A stretch of DNA of 37,810 bases from SbD1 sp049300095. GTDB taxonomy: Bacteria > Desulfobacterota > Syntrophobacteria > Syntrophobacterales > Syntrophobacteraceae. How positions within the stretch are numbered: position 1 is the stretch's first letter; each line of letters starts with the position of its first letter. The DNA lies in the NCBI GenBank assembly GCA_049300095.1, contig JBAQYM010000116.1:1-37810 (forward strand), read 5' to 3'. The translations under genes and the position numbers were made by a program. This document shows positions 7,651 through 14,321 of this stretch, piece after piece. The notes below the pieces were generated by a model that ran no database searches, had not been told where the DNA came from, and saw only the letters and a list, made by a program, of their open reading frames with translations.

Positions 7651-8990
7651 GTTATATCCTCGTTGGGAGAAAGGGGGTTTATGACCAGGCCGCTGATCAC
7701 CTTCGGATAAAAATAGGTGGACTTGTGGGGCATGATGAGTCCGGCGGTCGCAACGTCTCGGACCTGCCCGATCCTGGTGGGGTTTATGAAAAAACCGGCG
7801 TCGAATTTTCCGGACTTGACCGCCCCGAGGGCTTCGGAAAAATTGTGCATGAAGCTGATGTTGTGTTCGCTCCCCAGGAACTCGTCGGATAGGCCCAGAA
7901 GGTCACGGAGCACGATCTGGTCCAGCACCACCACGTCGAGGGAACGCAAAGGGGCGGGGATGCCCTTTTGTTCGAGGCGGGAGGAGACCTCGTTTCTCTT
8001 GGCGGTGAGCACGTAGACGCAGCCGGCTTCCTCGCAGTAAAAACCGATCGTGATATCCTCCCTGCCGCCGCCGGCTTCTATAGCGCTCTTCCACTTCAGT
8101 TCGCAGCCGTTCGCGGACTCGAAACGCTGGACGTCGAAGAGGGCCGCGGACCTTTCCATAAACTCGCCGAGGCCCCATTTGCCCAGATTTCTCAGCAGCC
8201 TGTGGGTCGGCAGGATGGTCAGCCCGCCCTGGTCCATATCGGAGAGGTACATCATGATATATTCGCACGTGGCCTCGGGGTTATCCGAGCCGTGTCGCGC
8301 CCTCATGACATTGCGGAAATTGAGGGCCGTCTCGTAGCGGTGGTGGCCGTCGGCAATGAAGATGGCCTTGTCTTCCATCAGTTTTCGGACCTCGTTCAGG
8401 ACCTCCCGTTCGGTCACAAGCCAGACCCGGTGGGTCCTATTCGCGTGGTCGGTAAAGGAAATCGCGGGCGGAGCTTTAGCCCCCGAGGCGAGGGCCGCCT
8501 GGACCGTTTCGCCGGGGTCCGAGTAGAGGGCGAATACGGGGCTGAGGTTGGCGTTGGAGGCGAGCATGAGTGAGAGCCGCTCGTCCTTTATCGCCTGAAA
8601 GGTCTTTTCGTGAGGACGGACCCCGCCCCTGGAAAACTCTTCGAGGCGCAGAACGCAGATAAATCCCTTTCGCGTCATGCGCGGGCCGTGGCCGTTGGCG
8701 TAATCGAGTTCGTAGTGGTAGATGGTGGGTTTGGGGTTGCGGACAAGGATTCTCTGGTGTTCCCACTGTTTCATGAATGCGGCCGCGCGGCTGTGCGCGT
8801 TGTTTTCCGCGGTGTCTCCAGGATTGGATGCCCCGAGTTCCAGGCGGATCATATTGTAAGGATTTCTATTGTGAAAGGCTGCCTGCTCTTCGGGAGAAAT
8901 CACGTCGTAGGGTGGAATGACGACCTCGGCGAGGTCGGGGATGATTTCCTGATTATAGCGCAGTCCCCGGAACGGGGCGATTTCAGCCAT
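7644..8990 (-). CDS. DUF1015 family protein
   Basis: A 448-residue soluble protein beginning MAEIAPFRGLRYN, with VIPPYDVISPEEQ, NPYNMIRLELG, FIADGHHRYETAL and a long C-terminal block. These are the recognised landmarks of DUF1015, a family widespread in bacteria with no settled function; the ADGHHRYETAL motif suggests a metal or phosphate site. Its ATG at 8990 is preceded by AAAGGA. The final codons (TGG TAG) overlap the proposed CTG start of the methyltransferase, so the two are probably translationally coupled. Full length compared with relatives I know, and no disruption is seen. Confidence 0.88.
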   Translation of the reverse strand: MAEIAPFRGLRYNQEIIPDLAEVVIPPYDVISPEEQAAFHNRNPYNMIRLELGASNPGDTAENNAHSRAAAFMKQWEHQRILVRNPKPTIYHYELDYANGHGPRMTRKGFICVLRLEEFSRGGVRPHEKTFQAIKDERLSLMLASNANLSPVFALYSDPGETVQAALASGAKAPPAISFTDHANRTHRVWLVTEREVLNEVRKLMEDKAIFIADGHHRYETALNFRNVMRARHGSDNPEATCEYIMMYLSDMDQGGLTILPTHRLLRNLGKWGLGEFMERSAALFDVQRFESANGCELKWKSAIEAGGGREDITIGFYCEEAGCVYVLTAKRNEVSSRLEQKGIPAPLRSLDVVVLDQIVLRDLLGLSDEFLGSEHNISFMHNFSEALGAVKSGKFDAGFFINPTRIGQVRDVATAGLIMPHKSTYFYPKVISGLVINPLSPNEDITW

Positions 8991-9194
8991 GAGCAGCGGG
9001 TCCTTTCATTGCGAACACCAAGTGGAATCGTCGGGATTTGTGCTGAAGGAACTTTTGCTAACATAGGTTTTGGCTTTTTACAAGCGGCTTATGCGTGGTT
9101 TTCCAAAGGCGCCGCGGGCCAACCGTTAGAGCGGCGCAGGGGGGGCGTGGCGCTAATATGTGGGCGTGGCGTCCCGAGGGTCCCACCCCTTTCG

Positions 9195-9227
9195 CAAAAA
9201 AAATCGGCCCGCCTCGGGAGCGGGCCG
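9195..9227 (-). terminator. Rho-independent terminator after the cytochrome gene
   Basis: On the minus strand CGGCCCGC (9227-9220) pairs perfectly with GCGGGCCG (9212-9205) around a 7-nt loop, followed by a run of eight T (9203-9196) after one intervening A. It lies about 30 nt past the cytochrome stop. The rest of 8991-9257 shows no gene. Confidence 0.88.
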
Positions 9228-9257
9228 GTTTCGGCTCAATCGTTGGCTATGCGGCAT

Positions 9258-11012
9258 CTACCGCCTGGTATTCCCGGTGGTTTCTCCGCCCATTCCGGTT
9301 CTCCCGGTGGTTTCTCGGCCCATTCCGGTTCTCCCTGTGGATTCACCGCCCCTTCCGGTTTCCCCGGTGGATTCTCCGCCCCTTCCGGTTCTTCCGGTGG
9401 ATTCTCCGCCCATTAACGGGTTTTCGTGACAAAGTGAACAACTGACCGGTCCCCCCTTGGGGATAGTGACCGTTGTTCCCTCTACGCTGAAGGTGCGATC
9501 TGCCTGGGCCCTGGAAATCGCCGTCCCTTCCAGCATCAGGCCATGGCAGGATTTGCAGCGGTTGGGTCTGGACTCGAAGAAACCCGGGTGGCCTTCGATC
9601 CATGTGGCGGAGTTGACATTGTGTATGCCGTGCGGCCCATAGATCGTCGCCGGCAGGGTATCGAGATGGCAGACCCGACATTCGACAATCTGCCCGGAAT
9701 GGCCCTGGGTGCGGATGGCCTGGAGATTGTCATTTGCCTGGTTGGTCTGCCAAATGGCATGGGGACTGCCGTGACAGGTTTCGCAAGAGAGGCCGTGATG
9801 GCGCTGGCTTTCTTTGAAGTTCTTGCCGGGATTTTCGGCGAAGCGTCTGTTGGTGGCGAGGCGAGGCGTGGCCGAGGGATCACCCGGATCATAAGCCTGG
9901 CGCAGGATGATGCTGTCCCCCAGGTGGTTGCGGGCATCGCCGGTGTGGCAGGATTGGCATTGGGGCAAATCGAACCAGGGTCGGCGCGGCTGCCCCGTCG
10001 ATTTCAAGGGGAAGACGCCGCTGAGGGCCTGGAGCCCGCCGTGGCAGGACTGGCAGGCTATGTTGCTGGCAAACATGGGGTCCCGGTAGCACTGGGTGTT
10101 CTGCCCGGGATGGCACTGGTAACAGGCGGCGATGCCGTTGCCACCGACAGGCGGGTTGGAGGAAGGGGCGCCGTGCTTCAAATGCATGGCCGTTGACAGG
10201 GTCTTGCTGTTGCGTAGCGGCGAGGTAACGCTGCCGTGGATCAGAATGTCGGTGGCCGCGGAATAGTGGCAATCGGCGCAGACCACCGGGCGGCTGACGA
10301 ACAGGCTTGTCCCTTCGTTGCTGTCGTGGAGTTTCAGCACATTTTCCCGCATTTGCAGGTTCAGGTTGGGGTTGGTGCTCCAGGTCACCCCCCGGTCGGT
10401 GGCCGCGACCTCGCCGGTGGCATGGCACCGGTCACAGTGCATTTCGACGGCCACGTTCGGGACCGCCGTATTGCCGGCCAGGAGGGTGTTGCCCGAAAAC
10501 GCCTCCACCAGAAACAGGGGATAAGGGTTGGTGTGGCGCTCGTTGTCCAACTGGGTTATGGGGATGGAGCCGGCCACAAATTCCTTCGGGCTCGGATTGA
10601 ACCGCAGGAAAGGCTGCCGGGCGTTGGCCGCCCCCGGCATTTTTTGACCCAGGAAACCCATATCCGGCGCCAGGACAAAACCATACAGTCTGGTAACGTA
10701 AGTCCAGAAATTGGTTTTGCCGATACTGGTGGTGTTGATGGAACCGGTGGGGTCGGCCACGGCCCGATAGGTCACACGGGTCCGGACATTGGTAAGAATC
10801 TGTGGGTGGTCGCCGGTTTTCACCACCTGGGCCTTCAAGAAATTGCCGGGAGGCAGAATGGCCCAGACGGAAAAGTCGTTATCCATGCAGTGCATGCCCG
10901 AATCGTTATGCGGAAAGACTACATAGGGTGCGGCGTCCAGATTCGTTACTGCGCCCACCAGGAGCAACCCGCACAACACCGCGGTCAACGTCGCTCTTCT
11001 GCCGATCTGCAT
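9258..11012 (-). CDS. Exported nine-haem cytochrome c with decapeptide-repeat tail
   Basis: The 584-residue protein starts at ATG 11012 behind AGGAGGG and has a signal peptide (RRATLTAVLCGLLLVGAV, cleavage likely after DAA). Nine CXXCH haem c sites start at about residues 193, 245, 297, 320, 352, 410, 445, 486 and 525. The haem-free N-terminal part contains PHNDSGMHCMDNDFSVWAIL, seen in deltaproteobacterial multihaem cytochromes. It should be periplasmic or outer-surface and carry electrons, but no partner oxidoreductase is adjacent. The last 50 residues are five copies of a GGESTGRTGR-like decapeptide, probably a flexible tail. It ends in a clear terminator, and the upstream gap suggests a single-gene unit. 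Confidence 0.92.
   Translation of the reverse strand: MQIGRRATLTAVLCGLLLVGAVTNLDAAPYVVFPHNDSGMHCMDNDFSVWAILPPGNFLKAQVVKTGDHPQILTNVRTRVTYRAVADPTGSINTTSIGKTNFWTYVTRLYGFVLAPDMGFLGQKMPGAANARQPFLRFNPSPKEFVAGSIPITQLDNERHTNPYPLFLVEAFSGNTLLAGNTAVPNVAVEMHCDRCHATGEVAATDRGVTWSTNPNLNLQMRENVLKLHDSNEGTSLFVSRPVVCADCHYSAATDILIHGSVTSPLRNSKTLSTAMHLKHGAPSSNPPVGGNGIAACYQCHPGQNTQCYRDPMFASNIACQSCHGGLQALSGVFPLKSTGQPRRPWFDLPQCQSCHTGDARNHLGDSIILRQAYDPGDPSATPRLATNRRFAENPGKNFKESQRHHGLSCETCHGSPHAIWQTNQANDNLQAIRTQGHSGQIVECRVCHLDTLPATIYGPHGIHNVNSATWIEGHPGFFESRPNRCKSCHGLMLEGTAISRAQADRTFSVEGTTVTIPKGGPVSCSLCHENPLMGGESTGRTGRGGESTGETGRGGESTGRTGMGRETTGRTGMGGETTGNTRR
9261..9410. repeat. 30-bp tandem repeat encoding the cytochrome tail
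   Basis: Five imperfect 30-bp units in the 3' end of the cytochrome gene encode Gly/Thr/Arg/Glu-rich decapeptides. The unit length keeps the reading frame, so copy number can change without disrupting the gene. The units differ by a few bases, mostly in TCT against CCT steps, which points to duplication followed by drift. Confidence 0.92.
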
Positions 11013-11490
11013 AAATGCCCTCCTTGTGGGTTTAGTTATCGTTACCAACCATGCTGTATCCATTCCCCCCGTGAAGTTGTTGCCGGAGATCCGTCTCCGG
11101 CCATCCCGCTTCGCAATGACGCTTCGCGCGCGCCGACGGGGAACGGCAGTTTTTCCGCCGCCCGGAATCAGCGCTGTTATATTGGGGCGTGGCCCGCCGG
11201 CAGCCGTGGTTTTTAACGGAATTTAGGTAAGAAGTAAAACGCGTACCGTAAACTGGATGAGAAATAATGTCGCCCACGGCTAAGTCAAGATGGTCGTCCG
11301 TAATTTCATTGATCCTGAATAATGGCTCAACTTGAACGGCAACGAATCCCGAGGCTCATTTCGTGGTCGGATTCCGCCCGAAAACGCTCTGTAGACACGT
11401 TGAAGCCCCCTGGAATCAGCAAATATCCTAATGAAAGACGCAAGAGCTTGGTCAGGGGGAAGGGGGCGCAATCTCCGGGAACAACAGGCT
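11013..11490. other. Intergenic region upstream of the cytochrome, with a REP-like palindrome
   Basis: About 480 nt without a convincing gene. CCGGAGA (11083-11089) and TCTCCGG (11094-11100) make a hairpin followed by CATCCCGCTTCGCAATGACG, a common interspersed repeat. The cytochrome promoter must lie here, but I could not find a pair of hexamers good enough to name. Short frames in this stretch have no family features. Confidence 0.6.
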
Positions 11491-12234
11491 CTACCAGAAG
11501 GGGCCGCCATCCGAGAAAAGATGGCGTTCGGCGGAGCGGGAATAGATCAGTTGAGAAAAATCGGCGGTAATTTCAGGTGAGCCGAGATGTTCGATAACCC
11601 GGCAGGCAAGGTCGATCCACCTCGGGGAGGCATCCAGCACCGCGCGGTCACTCGATGCGGCAACGCAGCGCGCCACGGGGAACTCGCGCTCGGGCACATC
11701 GACCGCCCGCGCGTCCCCGGAAAGCCTCGCCTCCCTGATCCTTTCCCGGTACATCGAGGCCGTCTCCCCGCTGCGGCTCATCGGGGCGTCGAACAGGAAG
11801 AGAACTTCTCTTGGCGGAAACTCGCTCAAAAACCTGAAGATCATGTCGATCGCCAGGGCGCTCGTCTCGGAGAGGCGGAATTTGGCGGACTGCCCGGCAA
11901 GGTCCCGCATCGCTCCATCGTTTGCCTTGAGAAGCAGGCGCCCCTCGATGTGGCTTTCGATGGTGATCTGGACATTGTGGCCGTCGACCACGAGCAGTTC
12001 TTCCCGCCAGCGGGACCCCATCTCGCGTTTCCCGCGCCTGGAAAGCGCTTCGCGGTGGCCGAATACGCCACGGTCGAGCAAGTTGCGCTCGATTTGCGGC
12101 AGATTATACCTGTTCCCGACCAGTTCGAGCGCGGCGGCGCGGGGATAGGACCTGTTCAGGAAAAAGAAAAAATCGGCCGCGGCATGGAACAGGTTCCATT
12201 TCCGAATCGGTGGAAGGGCAGGGGGGGTGCTCAT
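11491..12234 (-). CDS. DUF434 / DUF5616 protein
   Basis: The 247-residue product has an N-terminal DUF434-like part (HAAADFFFFLNRSYPRAAALEL, then VGNRYNL and LLDRGVFG). A C-terminal DUF5616-like part follows: LLVVDGHNVQITIES, DGAMRDLAGQ and VLFLFDAPMSRSGE. The latter has acidic positions (VVDGHN, LFDAP) that recall PIN/NYN-type nuclease folds, but catalysis is only a guess. Start is ATG at 12234, a single nt after the stop of the acyl-CoA ligase gene, so the two genes are cotranscribed. The family is best known from archaea and anaerobes. Function unknown. Confidence 0.82.
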   Translation of the reverse strand: MSTPPALPPIRKWNLFHAAADFFFFLNRSYPRAAALELVGNRYNLPQIERNLLDRGVFGHREALSRRGKREMGSRWREELLVVDGHNVQITIESHIEGRLLLKANDGAMRDLAGQSAKFRLSETSALAIDMIFRFLSEFPPREVLFLFDAPMSRSGETASMYRERIREARLSGDARAVDVPEREFPVARCVAASSDRAVLDASPRWIDLACRVIEHLGSPEITADFSQLIYSRSAERHLFSDGGPFW

Positions 12235-12235
12235 A

Positions 12236-13900
12236 TCAGCCGTCCTGTCCACCACGAAGCTCGCGCCGGAGGACTTTGCCCACCAGGGTCTTGGGAAGCG
12301 ATTCTCGAAATTCCACGTATTTCGGGACCTTGTACGCCGCAAGCCGCTCTCGGCACCAGGCGACGATTTCCTCGGCGGTGAGGCTTTCTCCCTTCTTGCA
12401 TACGACGAAAACCTTCACCACCTCTCCCCGGATCGGGTCGGAGACGCCAATGGCGGCGGCTTCGTGCACCTTGGGGTGCTCGTAGAGCACCTCGTCGACC
12501 TCCCTCGGATAGATGTTGTATCCACCCGAGATCACGAGGTCTTTTTTGCGGTCAACGATAAAGACGTATCCCGTCTCGTCCATGTAGGCAAGGTCGCCCG
12601 TGTGGAGCCAGCCGTCGCGTATCGCGTTTTGGGTTTCTTCCTCTTTATTCCAGTATCCCCGCATCATCTGAGGACCGCGCACGGTGAGCTCTCCCACCTC
12701 GTTTGCGGGCAGGACCGTGAGGCCGGTCTCGAGGTCTACGATCCGGCAGTCGGTATCGGGCAGGGCGATCCCGATCGAGCCGATCTTGCGGGTCCCCTTG
12801 AGAGGGTTGGCATGGGTCACCGGGCTGCACTCGGAAAGACCGTAGCCCTCGATTATCGTGCTGCCGGTCTTCCGCTCGAATCTTCTGAGGGTCTCGACCG
12901 GCATGGGGGCGGACCCGGTCACACAGACCCTGACTGAGGAAAGGTCAAAGGAGTCGATCCTGGGGTGCGCCATGAGCGCGGAGTAGATCGCGGGAACGCC
13001 CGGGAATATGGTCGGTTTCTTTTTTTCGATAAAATCAATCACCTCCCCGGCGTTGAACCGGGGCATGATAATGACGGCGCAGCCGGTATAGAGGGCCATA
13101 TTGAGCGCAACGGTGAGGCCGAAAACGTGGAAAAACGGGAGCACGGCCAAAAAGCGCTCCCTGCCGCAGTCAAGGTCGGGGATCCAGGAAACGAGCTGCA
13201 CGACGTTGGCGATAATGTTTCGGTGAGTGAGCATGGCCCCCTTGGCTATGCCGGTGGTGCCGCCCGTGTACTGGAGCAGGGCGAGTCCGTCGGGGGAGGC
13301 GGCGCAGGCAATGGGGTCCGGCCGGTGGCTCGCCAGCAGTTTGCTGAAGTTGTGTATGCGGGCGCCGTCATAGGGGACGGCGGTGAAAAGCTTTTTGATC
13401 CTTGCTTTGAGCGGGTAAAGAAGTCGCAGGTGGAACGGGAGATACTCGCGAATGCCGGTTGCGATAATCTTGCGGATTCCGGTCTTGGGGATAATCTTTT
13501 CAGCCTTCTGATAGAGGTGGTCGAGGATGAACAGAAATTCGGCCTCGGAATCCGTCCACTGGTGTTCCATTTCGCGCTCGACATAGAGCGGGTTGGTCAT
13601 TATCACGACCCCCCCGAGCCAGAGCACGGCATAATAGGCGATAATGGCCTGGGGACAGTTGGGGAGCATTATGGCGACCTTCGATCCCGGCTTTACCCCC
13701 AGTGGCCCGAGGGCGTTCGCCAGCCGCAGGACCTCGTCCCACAACCGGCCGTAGGTCAGCTTCGCCCCAAAAAATTCGGTCGCGGTATTTGTCGGCTGAA
13801 TCCGCGCGGTCTCCCGCAGAACAAGCGGCAAGGTGGTTTCCGGGTAAGTTGTCGAGACGGGGACCCCCGGATCGTAGCTTTTATGCCAGATGCGCTCCAT
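12236..13900 (-). CDS. Long-chain fatty acid-CoA ligase (FadD-like)
   Basis: An ANL-superfamily acyl-adenylating enzyme of 554 residues that activates a fatty acid to its CoA thioester using ATP. The P-loop-like A3 motif YTGGTTGIAKGAMLTH, PFFHVFGLT, EGYGLSECSP, the A7 region GWLHTGDLAYMDETGY, DRKKDLVISGGYNIYPREVD and the A10 lysine in PKTLVGKVLRREL are all intact. The ATG at 13900 follows AGGGGAAAT; the frame is open farther, to 14212, but that part is a dispersed repeat and should not be annotated as protein. It leads a two-gene unit with DUF434. Chain-length preference cannot be read from the sequence. Confidence 0.92.
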   Translation of the reverse strand: MERIWHKSYDPGVPVSTTYPETTLPLVLRETARIQPTNTATEFFGAKLTYGRLWDEVLRLANALGPLGVKPGSKVAIMLPNCPQAIIAYYAVLWLGGVVIMTNPLYVEREMEHQWTDSEAEFLFILDHLYQKAEKIIPKTGIRKIIATGIREYLPFHLRLLYPLKARIKKLFTAVPYDGARIHNFSKLLASHRPDPIACAASPDGLALLQYTGGTTGIAKGAMLTHRNIIANVVQLVSWIPDLDCGRERFLAVLPFFHVFGLTVALNMALYTGCAVIIMPRFNAGEVIDFIEKKKPTIFPGVPAIYSALMAHPRIDSFDLSSVRVCVTGSAPMPVETLRRFERKTGSTIIEGYGLSECSPVTHANPLKGTRKIGSIGIALPDTDCRIVDLETGLTVLPANEVGELTVRGPQMMRGYWNKEEETQNAIRDGWLHTGDLAYMDETGYVFIVDRKKDLVISGGYNIYPREVDEVLYEHPKVHEAAAIGVSDPIRGEVVKVFVVCKKGESLTAEEIVAWCRERLAAYKVPKYVEFRESLPKTLVGKVLRRELRGGQDG

Positions 13901-14258
13901 GCGATTTCCCCTGCCCATTCCGGGCGGTTTGCCGGCTGCGGCGGCCTGATAGCAAGCGTTCACCGCTGAGACGCAGAGGGCGCGGAGAACAGATGACGGA
14001 TGACGGAAAAATCCTCGGCCCTCTGTTTTCCGTCCTCTGCATTGCCAAAATGCAAATTTTTGAAATATTGGCGAGCATGTCGAGCTAATCCGTTGTTTTC
14101 TCAGCGTTCTCTGCGCCTCCGCGGTGAATGCTTTTGACCGTGTGGTTGCGGCCGTAAGGCTGCGCTGCGCCCTCTGCGTCTGTGCGGTGAAGCCTGACAA
14201 GAATTTACACATTGCCCCGGGGATTTACCACAAAAAGGAGGGAAATCCGGCCGTGGAA
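13901..14258. repeat. Intergenic region with left copy of a ~200-bp direct repeat
   Basis: About 13996-14187 closely resembles 17284-17488 in the same orientation. Shared stretches include ATCCTCGG, CTCTGCATTGCCAA, TTGTTTTCTCAGCGT, GCGGTGAATGC and GGTTGCGGCCGTAAGGC. A second, inverted GCGGTGAA-type element lies at about 13960-13990, so this copy can also fold back. It carries no real gene; short frames here are translations of the repeat. Confidence 0.8.
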
Positions 14259-14286
14259 CAAAAAAAGGGGGGACAAAAATCCCCCC
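14259..14286 (-). terminator. Rho-independent terminator after the GH-GT2 gene
   Basis: On the minus strand GGGGGGA (14286-14280) pairs with TCCCCCC (14273-14267) around an A/T-rich loop, followed by eight T-type positions broken by one base. It lies about 36 nt after the stop of the glycosyltransferase gene. Confidence 0.85.
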
Positions 14287-14321
14287 TCGAACATCTCGGA
14301 TTAAGAACTTTCCGTATTCGC

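Noticed and set aside
13901..14212. N-terminal extension of the acyl-CoA ligase
   Set aside because: It is a translation of the dispersed repeat and upstream spacer; the ATG at 13900 has the ribosome site.
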